From assembly GCA_900544275.1 (NCBI GenBank), contig UQUU01000008.1:1-64000 (forward strand): DNA of 64,000 nt, in the 5' to 3' direction. Below the pieces are notes generated by a model. The model was not told the origin of the DNA, did not search any database, and was given only the letters and a program-made list of their open reading frames with translations. The first letter of the stretch is position 1. The number at the start of each line of letters is the position of its first letter. Both the position numbers and the translations under genes were made by a program. Below, piece after piece: positions 33,784 to 42,043 of this stretch. This DNA comes from an uncultured Succiniclasticum sp. Its GTDB lineage: Bacteria; Bacillota; Negativicutes; Acidaminococcales; Acidaminococcaceae.

Positions 33784-35045
33784 TTTTTCTTCAATGCCTC
33801 GCCCAGTTCTTTTTGAAAATGTTTCCAGGTTCCGGGCACGATCGCCAACGCCGCCTCGGAACGGGCCTTCTGCCAGGTCAGGAAATCGTGTACCTGCTCT
33901 GCCAGCAGCGTTTCATCGGAATAGCGCTGCAAGACCCCTTTTGCCCATATCCCGTTGACATAGCCGTCGTGCAAAAGTCCTAACACATCCTGTAATTGTT
34001 TCAACTGCCGCAAAAGCCCCACCGGTAAACGGATCAAGTCCACCGTTTGAATCACATAGCGCAGTCGTTTGACTTTGATCCGGATCCTATGCAGATTTTC
34101 CATATTCGAAAAATCCGGATATTTTTTACTGATCTCTCTCAGGCGCCCACTCCAGCGCAGGAGTCTTTGCCCGCAATAACGCCTGGCCGATACACTTTGT
34201 TTGGAATCCGTAAAATACATAAGCCATAATAAAAATTCCGCCAGATTTTTTGTATGGTCATTCAACCGATTTTGCAAAAACAGCTTATTCTCTTCGTCTT
34301 GCCGCAGCCCGGAAAAAATCCCTTCCAGCCGGGCCGGCAGAACGGCCGCATTTTCTGCCCCGCTCACGCTCATCTGACGACAGGCCAGCAAGGCAACGTC
34401 CAACTCCCGTAAATTGGAAAGCGTTTCCGCCTCCGCCTTAAAAAAGCTTTGCCAGCGATACACGGTTTCTGCAGGCAGGCCTTCTTTAAAAAAGACAAGA
34501 CAGGAACGCAGACGGCGGATTTTTACCCTGAGTTGGCGCACCAGAACTTTATTGCTCCGGTCGGATAACAGCAGATACCAGAACCAGTTGATGATCATCA
34601 GCTGCCAGGCCAGATAATGACGAACGGCCCGATTGAGCCGGACCCTGCCTGCCAGAGGCGGGTAGGCGCGGCCCACCATAGTCTGCAGCCGTAAAGCCGG
34701 ATCAGGCTCTGCCAAGGTGTACTCATTTTCTTCGGAAAGCAGCCTGTCCACAAGCTCCATCACCTGTCTTTCTGCCCCATGCTCATAAGCAAATTCCACA
34801 TCATAAAGGGCCACAAGAGAGCCTTCTGCCAGCAGGATCCCTTCCAGCAGATGGATCTGACAGGGGAATTGCCCGTCTCTTTCCCGCAAAAGACTGCGGC
34901 GAAACCGCGCGCTTTTTCCCTCACCATATTCTTTTTCTCTTAAACGACCCCGTATCACCCGTCCCTGCAAAAGCCTTGCCACATCAGCGGCAAAACTTTC
35001 CGGATGAGCGATATGAACGCCATGTAAACATAGTTTGGATGTCAA
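33780..35045 (-). CDS. CHAD-domain protein
   Basis: 421 residues, TTG start at 35045 behind GAGGG. The C-terminal two-thirds is a CHAD domain: basic helices with the conserved His/Arg/Lys pattern (VRQLRVKIRRLRSCLVFFKE about 165, LHRIRIKVKRLRYVIQ about 325, LKQLQDVLGLLHD). CHAD binds polyphosphate through these basic faces. The N-terminal ~130 residues may be a reduced CYTH-like domain (no complete ExExK motif seen). A polyphosphate kinase and two Ppx-like proteins occur elsewhere in the window, which suits a polyphosphate-associated role. It follows the dehydrogenase gene by 12 nt. Confidence 0.8.
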   Translation of the reverse strand: MTSKLCLHGVHIAHPESFAADVARLLQGRVIRGRLREKEYGEGKSARFRRSLLRERDGQFPCQIHLLEGILLAEGSLVALYDVEFAYEHGAERQVMELVDRLLSEENEYTLAEPDPALRLQTMVGRAYPPLAGRVRLNRAVRHYLAWQLMIINWFWYLLLSDRSNKVLVRQLRVKIRRLRSCLVFFKEGLPAETVYRWQSFFKAEAETLSNLRELDVALLACRQMSVSGAENAAVLPARLEGIFSGLRQDEENKLFLQNRLNDHTKNLAEFLLWLMYFTDSKQSVSARRYCGQRLLRWSGRLREISKKYPDFSNMENLHRIRIKVKRLRYVIQTVDLIRLPVGLLRQLKQLQDVLGLLHDGYVNGIWAKGVLQRYSDETLLAEQVHDFLTWQKARSEAALAIVPGTWKHFQKELGEALKKN

Positions 35046-35057
35046 AAGAAAGCCCTC

Positions 35058-36026
35058 TTATCTGATTTGCGCAGGCATAGCCTCTCCCGTCAGCGCCGCC
35101 ACAATATTCTGCGCCGTGACCAAAGCCATGGCATCCCTTGTTTCTTCCGTAGCCGAAGCAATATGAGGCGTGACGGTGATATTAAGAAGCCGAAGTAAAG
35201 GATGATCCCCCGGCAAAGGCTCGGGGTCCGTCACATCTAATCCTGCAGCCGCCACTTTACCTGATTGAAGCGCTGCCACCAAGGCTTCTGTATCTACCAC
35301 TTTTCCTCGGGAAATATTAACAAAACGCACGCCCTCTTTCATAGCGGCGAAAGCGGCGGCGTCAAACAGTCCTTTAGTCGAAGGATTCAGGGTCACAGCT
35401 ACCACAATGAAGTCGCTGGTTCGCAGCAGCTCCTCCCAGGCCGCATAAGTTACGCCTAAAGCTGAATCATTCAGTTTACGATGCCGGTTATGGTAAATGA
35501 CGCGCATTCCGCTTACCTGCGCGCGGCGGGCAATGGCGCTGCCAATATCACCCAACCCCACTATACCCAGTGTTTTTCCATACAGATCCACACCCATACC
35601 CGGCGCTTTTTTCTGGGCCCAAAGACCTTCCGCCACATGGCGATGCCCCCGTACAATATTACGTGCGGTATCCAGCAGCAGGCCATACGCCAGATCTGCT
35701 ACTGCGTTAACCAGGACCCCCGGAGTATTGCCTATTTTTACCTGATGTGCCCGACAGGCTGCCACGTCAAAATTATCATAACCGACAGAGGCCTGCGCAA
35801 TAACTTGCACCTTCGGCGCTTTGCGCAGCAACGCCTCGTCAATACGAATATTGCCGGAGGAGTATACGGCATCGGCTTCAGCCAGCCACCGTTCCCACTG
35901 TTCCTGCGGTACGGGACCCCGCTGCTGCCAGCTTTTCAGATTGACCTTATCCTGTAGGTAAGCGACAGCTACAGGACGTATCTTGCCGCTGCACACCACA
36001 ATTTTATTTTTAATATCCAAGATCAT
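35058..36026 (-). CDS. D-2-hydroxyacid dehydrogenase (NAD-dependent)
   Basis: About 322 residues of the D-isomer-specific 2-hydroxyacid dehydrogenase family. Seen: VIAQASVGYDNFDVAACRAHQVKI (substrate Arg region), the NAD-binding LGIVGLGDIGSAIARRAQ (about 150), VNISRGKVVDTEAL, and the catalytic Arg-Glu-His set ending HIASATEETRDAM. Glycerate/hydroxypyruvate reductase is a reasonable guess but substrate cannot be fixed. The start is unclear: AGGAGG lies only 2 nt before ATG 36026 but 8 nt before an in-frame TTG at 36020. Confidence 0.85.
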   Translation of the reverse strand: MILDIKNKIVVCSGKIRPVAVAYLQDKVNLKSWQQRGPVPQEQWERWLAEADAVYSSGNIRIDEALLRKAPKVQVIAQASVGYDNFDVAACRAHQVKIGNTPGVLVNAVADLAYGLLLDTARNIVRGHRHVAEGLWAQKKAPGMGVDLYGKTLGIVGLGDIGSAIARRAQVSGMRVIYHNRHRKLNDSALGVTYAAWEELLRTSDFIVVAVTLNPSTKGLFDAAAFAAMKEGVRFVNISRGKVVDTEALVAALQSGKVAAAGLDVTDPEPLPGDHPLLRLLNITVTPHIASATEETRDAMALVTAQNIVAALTGEAMPAQIR

Positions 36027-36042
36027 GACCTCCTTACTATAC

Positions 36043-36076
36043 AAAAACGAGACAGAGCACTGCTCCTGTCCCGTTT
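36043..36076 (-). terminator. Intrinsic terminator after DUF456 gene
   Basis: On the minus strand the arms around GACAGGAGC and GCTCTGTC form a stem that ends with TCG and five T (36047-36043). The dehydrogenase gene starts only about 20 nt further on, so it depends on readthrough or a promoter I cannot see. Confidence 0.65.
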
Positions 36077-36148
36077 ATTGTACCATATCCGCTAAAAATT
36101 TTTAATCAGGCTGCTGCGATTTCTTTTTTCAGCTCACCTTGCGCTAAT

Positions 36149-36703
36149 TTAGTGATAAAAGAAAATCTGTTTGGCCAGCAAAATCGCCAGGACAAACGTA
36201 GCCACCAGTTTGCCCAACATAGCCATGAACTGCATTTTTGCCGCCTGCCAGGCCAGAGCCCCCGCACTCTGCACACTGCGGGACTGCATATATTCGTACA
36301 GATACGCTGCCACAAAAGCCCCTATAGAGCCGCCAAGCACACTGCCGGCCACAGGGAAACTGACGGTTCCCAATAAGGTGCCGACAAAGGTACCGCAGCC
36401 AATAAATAAGACAGCCCACCAGGAAATATTCTTAACTTTTTTCTTAATCCCAAAAAACGAAAGAGCAAACTCCCAGATTTCTCCCATAGCATAAATCAGG
36501 ATCATAGCAGAAATCAGCCTGATATCGAAATACTTGGCCGGATCATAAAACGCAAAGCCCAGGCCGCTCAGTACCATTACCGTATTGCCCGGCAAATCAA
36601 ACAGCGCCATCGCAAAAGCGAAAAGAATCAAAAGGCCTGCTGCCAGCCATTCTGCCAGATAGGTTCCTTCCACAGGGGGAAAGCCCATTACTAACTGCTC
36701 CAC
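36149..36703 (-). CDS. DUF456 membrane protein
   Basis: 184 residues, GTG start at 36703 behind GGGAGGG. Four to five hydrophobic segments; the family motif LPGNTVMVLSGLGFAFYDP (about 38-56) is followed by GEIWEFALSFFGIKK and a Gly-rich double helix FIGCGTFVGTLLGTVSFPVAGSVLGGSIGAFVAAYLYEY. DUF456 proteins are inner-membrane proteins of unknown function. Monocistronic, with a terminator behind it; upstream a TATAAT (36770-36775) may be its -10. Confidence 0.8.
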   Translation of the reverse strand: MEQLVMGFPPVEGTYLAEWLAAGLLILFAFAMALFDLPGNTVMVLSGLGFAFYDPAKYFDIRLISAMILIYAMGEIWEFALSFFGIKKKVKNISWWAVLFIGCGTFVGTLLGTVSFPVAGSVLGGSIGAFVAAYLYEYMQSRSVQSAGALAWQAAKMQFMAMLGKLVATFVLAILLAKQIFFYH

Positions 36704-36857
36704 GAATACCCTCCCTTCCCATACTCATATAAAAATCGTTGCATTTAAACTTGTTCAGGATTGGAGTTTATTATAACATACCCATTCTTTTTGTAATTGA
36801 AACTTATGTGAAATTCCAAAGAGGACGCTCCTCTCCCTTTTGGCGCTTTTCTTTTCA

Positions 36858-36886
36858 TTGAAAAAACAACGTACAAATGTTAAAAT
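36858..36886 (+). promoter_or_regulatory. Promoter of mscS
   Basis: -35 TTGAAA (36858-36863), 17-nt spacer, -10 TAAAAT (36881-36886), followed after about 55 nt by AAGGAG and ATG 36944. Confidence 0.65.
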
Positions 36887-36943
36887 AAAAATATATAAGA
36901 AAGGATATTTAAGCCGTTTTTAACGACGCTATAAGGAGTTATT

Positions 36944-38218
36944 ATGTCTGATTTATTTGCCTCATTGCCGCATAATTGGTTTGTTGCCTGGCCGCTCTGG
37001 AAACAATCGGTCACCATGGCGGCAGCCGTATTAGTATTCCGGTTTCTCTATAAAGCCGTGATCGTCCGTTGGCTGCTCAAGATAAGGGATTCCTATGAAT
37101 ATGACTTTCTGGACGACTTATTAAACGCGTTTAACACGCCGATCCAGGCTTTTTTATTAATTTTTGCCTTTTATTTATTTCTGATCTTCAGCCCGCTGGG
37201 TTCTTTATCCACCCATCCGTCATTGGACAAAATTATTCGCAGTACCTTGGTCATCTGTATTATTTGGGGAATTTATAACCTGTGCAGCGCCGGACATGGT
37301 TTTATCGTGGAGGTAATGCACCGGGCCAACCTGAATTTTGACGAAGGTCTGGCCGACCTGATCTCCGCCACGACACACATTCTTTGCATCATGTTGGGCT
37401 TTACTATGGTCGCGAGGGAGTGGAACTATGATATTTCCGCTTTTATCGCTTCTTTAGGCATCGGCGCCATGGCGTTGGCTTTTGCGGCCAAAGATTCTCT
37501 GGCTAATATTTTCGGCAGTTTTATCATTATTTTAGAACGACCCTTTACCATCGGCGATTGGATCTCGGCTAATAATGTTGAAGGTACCGTAGAAAAAATC
37601 TCCTTCCGCAGCACCTGCGTCCGCACTTTCTATCAGGAACTGGTTTATATTCCCAACTCCCTCTTAAGCAACACCCCCATTACAAACTTTACCAAACGGC
37701 AGAAATACCGTATTCAAATCTCTCTGGGACTTACCTATGACACGACCCGTCAACAGTTAGAAACGGTTTGTCAGCAAATTCGCCAGCTGTGCAGCGGTCT
37801 GGACGAAATCTACAGTGACGGCATCGATGTAAACTTTTTTGAATTTGCCGACAGCTCCTTAAACATCCGCATCGTTTGTTATTCCAAAGCGCCGAATTAC
37901 TCCGTATACCTTAATGCCAGAGAAAAAATCCATTTGGGGATTATGCGCATTATGGAAGAAAATAATGTAAGCTGCGCCTTTCCCAGTCGCAGTATCTATC
38001 TGGCAACAACCCCTCCTCAAGATTCAACTAAAGATTTGCGTAACGCGGAAGGCGTACGCATAAAAAAACTTCCGGATACGCTGCCGGCAGAAGCTGCCGG
38101 ACAAACGAAACCGGAAAATAAAGCATTGTCTGAAGCTAAGGCGACGTCGTCTGCCGCTACTCACACCAAATATCCACATGACGGAACTGCTTCACATCAA
38201 CCAGGCCCTGATCGGTAA
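36944..38218 (+). CDS. mscS: Small-conductance mechanosensitive channel (MscS family)
   Basis: 424 residues. Four hydrophobic segments precede the pore helix and MscS beta domain: IGAMALAFAAKDSLANIFGSFIIILERPFTIGDWI (about 165-205), VEKISFRSTCVRTF and ELVYIPNSLLSNTPITNFTKR. The channel releases solutes on hypo-osmotic shock. The last 70 residues are a low-complexity Ala/Lys/Pro/Glu tail not found in E. coli MscS. The final 62 bp overlap, in antisense, the 3' end of the adenine deaminase gene; the two genes converge without a terminator. Confidence 0.92.
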   Translation: MSDLFASLPHNWFVAWPLWKQSVTMAAAVLVFRFLYKAVIVRWLLKIRDSYEYDFLDDLLNAFNTPIQAFLLIFAFYLFLIFSPLGSLSTHPSLDKIIRSTLVICIIWGIYNLCSAGHGFIVEVMHRANLNFDEGLADLISATTHILCIMLGFTMVAREWNYDISAFIASLGIGAMALAFAAKDSLANIFGSFIIILERPFTIGDWISANNVEGTVEKISFRSTCVRTFYQELVYIPNSLLSNTPITNFTKRQKYRIQISLGLTYDTTRQQLETVCQQIRQLCSGLDEIYSDGIDVNFFEFADSSLNIRIVCYSKAPNYSVYLNAREKIHLGIMRIMEENNVSCAFPSRSIYLATTPPQDSTKDLRNAEGVRIKKLPDTLPAEAAGQTKPENKALSEAKATSSAATHTKYPHDGTASHQPGPDR

Positions 38219-39890
38219 GACGCAATTCAGGGATGACGGGCAATGACAAGAAGGACAGCACCATAAATGTACTGTACCCTTCCGGCACCCCCGCTTCTTT
38301 CAGCCAAAAATTGAGCTGTTGCAACCGGGCATTAACGGTTTCCGCTTTCCCGCTGCTCATCAGGCCGCCAATGGCAAGGGGCAGCGCGGCTTTTACTTCT
38401 CCGTCCGCGACAATGACAAGACCGCCGCCAATCTCTTTTAAATGGTTCCCGGCCAACACCATATCTGCATCCTTGGTACCGACGATGGTTAAATTATGCG
38501 AGTCATGCCCTACCGTCGTGGCAATAGCCCCCCGTTTCAGCGAAAAACCTGTGACAAATCCCAGGCCAATGTTGCCTGTATGATGATGGCGTTCGCAAAC
38601 AGCCATCTTCAGGATATCCCTTTGCGTATCGCTGACGGCTGCCCCCTCTTTAATTAAGGGGGCAAGGTGACGTTCTTTGGTCAATAATTGCGTAGGGCTG
38701 ATTTCTATGACCCGAATCTTCTTACCCTCCCGGGCCGGTATTTGCAGAGCAGCTTCTGTCAGTTCCTGCATACGCATGGAACTTGCAGGCGCTTCCGCCA
38801 CAGGCACGCTGTCCCATAAAAGTTTACGGTCCCGTACCACCTGGATCCCATTTTTTATTACATGGCGCGGCTGAAAATGTTCCGCGTCATCAAAGACCGC
38901 AATATCGGCTACATACCCCGGCGCCAATGCGCCTACATGCTGAAGTCCGTAACATTCCGCGGTATTAAGCGTCGCCAGCGGAATCAGCTGTTCCGCCGGA
39001 TAACCTTGCGTCACACCGATTTCCAGAGAATAGTTAATGCTGCCCTGCCCGATCAGATCATCTGCATGACGGTCATCCGTGCATAAACATACGCGGCGGT
39101 TGTCCACCTTGTCCAAAAGCGGCAACAAATCCAGCAGATTGTGAGCAGCGCTGCCTTCCCGCATAAATACATACATCCCCCGGCTTACTTTCTCCAGGGC
39201 TTCTTCCATAGTCACACATTCATGATCGGTCATAACACCTGCTGCAATGTACGCATTCAAAAGGTTCCCGGAAAGACCCGGCGCATGACCATCAATGACG
39301 CGGTCAGCAAACAGCTGCAGTTTGTCCATGACCAGTTCCTGTTTTTGCAGGACACCCGGAACATTCATCATTTCGGCCAAACCCAGCACACGCGAACTCA
39401 GGCGGCAGACCGCAGCCATTTCTCCGGCCGAAAGACATGCGCCGGACGTATCCAGATCCGTAGCCGGCACACAACTGGGAATCATCACATACGCAGAAAA
39501 AGGGATGTCCTCCGTTTCCCGCAGTATAAACTGCAAGCCGTCGATTCCCATCACGTTGGCTATTTCGTGAGGATCGATCACCGCCCCTGTCACGCCATTA
39601 AGAAGGAGTATCTTAGCCATCTCCCGGGGCGCCAGCATAGAGCTTTCAAAATGCACATGAGCATCCATTAGTCCCGGAGTAAGATACAGACCGGTCACAT
39701 CCAACTCCTTCTTCCCCTGATATGAGCCAATACCTACAATTGTATGGCCGCAAATCGCCACATCGGCAGTTTCCCAACTTTTGGTAAAAACATTAAAGAC
39801 CCGGCCGCCTTTTAAAACAAGATCTGCCGATTCCAAAGCCGCTGCCATTGCAATCCTGTTTTTCAGTTCCTCTTTGTTTGCTGCGCTCAT
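38157..39890 (-). CDS. ade: Adenine deaminase
   Basis: 577 residues. Amidohydrolase fold with metal-binding LTPGLMDAHVHFESSMLAPREMA (about 73-95), DPHEIANV, the later His/Asp set GHAPGLSGN and LCTDDRHADDLIGQGSINYSLEIGVTQG, and the family's C-terminal NIGLGFVTGFSLKRGAIATTVGHDSHNLTIVGT. It deaminates adenine to hypoxanthine, which hpt in this window can salvage. Overlaps mscS tail-to-tail by 62 bp. The 5' region is AT-rich with several -10-like hexamers but no purine riboswitch core that I can recognise. Confidence 0.95.
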   Translation of the reverse strand: MSAANKEELKNRIAMAAALESADLVLKGGRVFNVFTKSWETADVAICGHTIVGIGSYQGKKELDVTGLYLTPGLMDAHVHFESSMLAPREMAKILLLNGVTGAVIDPHEIANVMGIDGLQFILRETEDIPFSAYVMIPSCVPATDLDTSGACLSAGEMAAVCRLSSRVLGLAEMMNVPGVLQKQELVMDKLQLFADRVIDGHAPGLSGNLLNAYIAAGVMTDHECVTMEEALEKVSRGMYVFMREGSAAHNLLDLLPLLDKVDNRRVCLCTDDRHADDLIGQGSINYSLEIGVTQGYPAEQLIPLATLNTAECYGLQHVGALAPGYVADIAVFDDAEHFQPRHVIKNGIQVVRDRKLLWDSVPVAEAPASSMRMQELTEAALQIPAREGKKIRVIEISPTQLLTKERHLAPLIKEGAAVSDTQRDILKMAVCERHHHTGNIGLGFVTGFSLKRGAIATTVGHDSHNLTIVGTKDADMVLAGNHLKEIGGGLVIVADGEVKAALPLAIGGLMSSGKAETVNARLQQLNFWLKEAGVPEGYSTFMVLSFLSLPVIPELRLTDQGLVDVKQFRHVDIWCE

Positions 39891-39992
39891 AATATTTTGT
39901 TCTCCTGTTATGTGATCTGCAAAATAATTGTTAAAAATAATATAGTTATTTTATTTTTTATTATAACATCTAATAGTTTTACACAAAAGTGG

Positions 39993-40021
39993 TATACAGA
40001 AGATATGTTTTTGATTATAAT
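39993..40021 (+). promoter_or_regulatory. Candidate promoter of the TSUP gene
   Basis: -10 TATAAT (40016-40021) with a weak -35 TATACA (39993-39998) at 17 nt. The leader of about 80 nt contains a GCTG...CAGC stem near 40043-40067. Confidence 0.5.
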
Positions 40022-40110
40022 AGGAGCATATTTTTAAAAACTGCTGTCTTTTCTGTTGCGGGCAGCTCCTTTAGTTTATTTAAATTCTAAAATACAGGCA
40101 TGAGGAAACT

Positions 40111-40872
40111 ATGGATTTATTTATAGCATATCTTGTCATCATCCCCCTTTTATTTTTAGCCGGCTTTGTGGACTCTATCGCAGGCGGCGGGGGGCTTATT
40201 TCTTTACCGGCTTATATATTGGCGGGGCTCACTCCCCACATGGCGCTGGGCACCAATAAGTTCAGTTCTTCCATGGGAACCACCATCGCCACGATTCGAT
40301 TTGCTCTGAACGGCTTTATCCGGATCCGATTAGCGATCATCTGCATCATAGGGGCCCTGATCGGTTCCACTATCGGTTCTCATTTAGCCCTGATGCTCAG
40401 TGATAAAATCGTTACGCACATGATGATCGTAGTACTTCCTTTGGTTGCATTTTATGTCTTGCGGGATAAAAAGCTGGGGCAGATTCCTTCTTCTCAGGAA
40501 CCGGAACCGGGGCCTAAAACACCGTTTATCTGCGGGATCACCGCTTTAATTATCGGTTGCTACGATGGTTTTTACGGTCCCGGTACCGGCACCTTTTTAC
40601 TGCTGATCCTTACCGGCTGGGCCAAACTGGGCATACGTACCGCGGCAGGACTGACCAAGGCCACGAATCTGAGTTCCAACATCGCCGCCCTGGTTACCTT
40701 CCTGATCAGCGGCAACGTCTATTTTCCCCTGGCCATTGCCGGAGCTATTGCCAATATCGCCGGCAACTATATCGGGGCCGGCATGGTGATGAGCAACGCC
40801 AACAGAATCGTGCGCCCCATCATCATTATCGTATTAACGCTGCTGTTTCTTAAGATCCTCTGGCAGGGATGA
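40111..40872 (+). CDS. TSUP (TauE/SafE) family membrane transporter
   Basis: 253 residues from ATG 40111 with TGAGGA. About seven to eight membrane segments and the duplicated family motifs: FVDSIAGGGGLISLPAYILAGLTPHMALGTNKFSS near the start and CYDGFYGPGTGTFLLLIL at the middle, with AAGLTKATNLSSNIAALVTFL. These proteins export or import small sulfur-containing or organic anions. Nothing nearby tells the substrate. The gene for a 56-residue membrane peptide follows. Confidence 0.88.
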   Translation: MDLFIAYLVIIPLLFLAGFVDSIAGGGGLISLPAYILAGLTPHMALGTNKFSSSMGTTIATIRFALNGFIRIRLAIICIIGALIGSTIGSHLALMLSDKIVTHMMIVVLPLVAFYVLRDKKLGQIPSSQEPEPGPKTPFICGITALIIGCYDGFYGPGTGTFLLLILTGWAKLGIRTAAGLTKATNLSSNIAALVTFLISGNVYFPLAIAGAIANIAGNYIGAGMVMSNANRIVRPIIIIVLTLLFLKILWQG

Positions 40873-40922
40873 TATCGGCAGCCGAAACGAATACGCACGC
40901 CCGTATCAGACGAGGTTCTTTT

Positions 40923-41093
40923 ATGAAAACACCGGAAAACCGTCAAAAAAACAATACCGAAACCACTGGTGAAAACGAAAGTGATTTCGGTAAAAAAGGG
41001 TTCTTTCTCATAGTGTACATGGTCGCGCTTCTACTCGTGTTATATACGCTTTGGACGCTGGGTCTTCATTTTGTTCAGGCCATGCTGCGCTAA
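40923..41093 (+). CDS. Small single-span membrane protein
   Basis: 56 residues from ATG 40923 with GAGG at 7 nt. The first 25 residues are polar (Asn/Glu/Lys/Thr), then one hydrophobic helix (about 27-49, FFLIVYMVALLLVLYTLW) and a short tail. No family recognised. It is 50 nt behind the TSUP gene on the same strand and could be an accessory subunit. The good ribosome binding site is the main support. Confidence 0.55.
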   Translation: MKTPENRQKNNTETTGENESDFGKKGFFLIVYMVALLLVLYTLWTLGLHFVQAMLR

Positions 41094-41110
41094 GACATTT
41101 TACAATAACA

Positions 41111-41599
41111 TTATTTCAATTGGTCCCGTATTGCTGCAAAAGCGCCGGTTTTCAGTAAGAGCCAGGCCAGAAAACTGCCGCCTGCGGTACTGATCAAAAA
41201 CGGAGGGATAAAAAACCAGGCTGCGGCCTTACTGCCCAAAACAAAAGCGGCTATAATCCAGGCCACAAAACCGCCTAAAATGCCGGTTCCGAACACTTCT
41301 CCCACCACAGCGCCGGAAAGTTTTCCCCAACGACAGTACAACAAACCCGCGCACAGCGCTCCAATCATACTGCCGGGGAAGGCTAATAACGACCCGGTGC
41401 CAAACATATTACGAAAACAGGAAATAACAAAGGCGATGGCCACCGCCGGGCCGGGTCCCAACAGAACCGCGGCAATTACATTGATTGCATGCTGCACCGG
41501 AAAACATTTTGATACGCCGGCCGGAATATAAATTAAATGGGCAGTCAGCGTCCCGATCGCCACTAATAAACCGGCAAAAGTAAGTCTGCGAATGTTCAT
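41111..41599 (-). CDS. thiW: ThiW-like S component of an ECF transporter
   Basis: 162 residues from ATG 41599 with GGGGG. It shows five to six membrane helices with the ThiW pattern: LTFAGLLVAIGTLTAHLIYIPAGVSKCFPVQHAINVIAAVLLGP, FVISCFRNMFGTGSLLAFPGSMIGALCAGLLY. By family knowledge it binds a thiazole precursor of thiamine and works with a shared ECF module encoded elsewhere. I searched the upstream 200 nt by eye and found no THI-box, which is unusual for this family. Confidence 0.8.
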   Translation of the reverse strand: MNIRRLTFAGLLVAIGTLTAHLIYIPAGVSKCFPVQHAINVIAAVLLGPGPAVAIAFVISCFRNMFGTGSLLAFPGSMIGALCAGLLYCRWGKLSGAVVGEVFGTGILGGFVAWIIAAFVLGSKAAAWFFIPPFLISTAGGSFLAWLLLKTGAFAAIRDQLK

Positions 41600-41935
41600 G
41601 ATTTTCCCCCTGAGACTGATTACTCTGATAATTGCGAACCAATAAAACCAACAGTAATAAAATCAATACGCTTGAAAAACGTTTGAAAAGTCGTTAGAAA
41701 CGGTCCTTAACAGGACCGTTTTCCTTTTCCTGTAAAAAAATCTGTTTTTATTTTAACGCAATCATCCTTCAAATTCAAGTAAAGGAGCCGCTACGTTGGC
41801 AAAATGATCTGTAAATGATCTTTTTTTCTTCCTGCATAACGTGTTTGCGGCATTTAATTAAAAACACTCGGACTATACACTCAGACTATAACCTCTTTTT
41901 CTCCATAATCTGCCGCAAAAGGCCATTTTTAAGAT
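41600..41935. other. Divergent intergenic region thiW/pstS
   Basis: It contains a 9-bp inverted repeat with 6-nt loop (41698-41706 with 41713-41721, AAACGGTCC/GGACCGTTT), within the likely leader of thiW. The T-rich tract after it on the plus strand is interrupted by CC, so a terminator call is weak. The remainder up to the Pho-box candidate shows nothing else. Confidence 0.5.
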
Positions 41936-41975
41936 TTTACACAGACTTTACAAAAGCAGCCTTTTGCCTTTTACA
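41936..41975 (+). promoter_or_regulatory. Candidate PhoP box upstream of pstS
   Basis: TTTACA at 41936-41941 and 41947-41952 are separated by 5 nt (11-bp period), and a third TTTACA is at 41970-41975, two periods further. This matches the spacing of Bacillus PhoP sites (TT(A/T)ACA repeats every 11 bp). A -10-like GATATA (41994-41999) follows. The regulon's own phoP-phoR genes lie downstream. Confidence 0.6.
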
Positions 41976-42043
41976 CTGACAAGATACCATACAGATATAG
42001 GCAGTCAACCAAACCTAAATTATTTTTGAAAGGAAATTGAATC

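Noticed and set aside
39891..40015. Purine riboswitch or promoter upstream of ade
   Set aside because: Several AT-rich -10-like hexamers exist but no convincing -35, and no riboswitch core.
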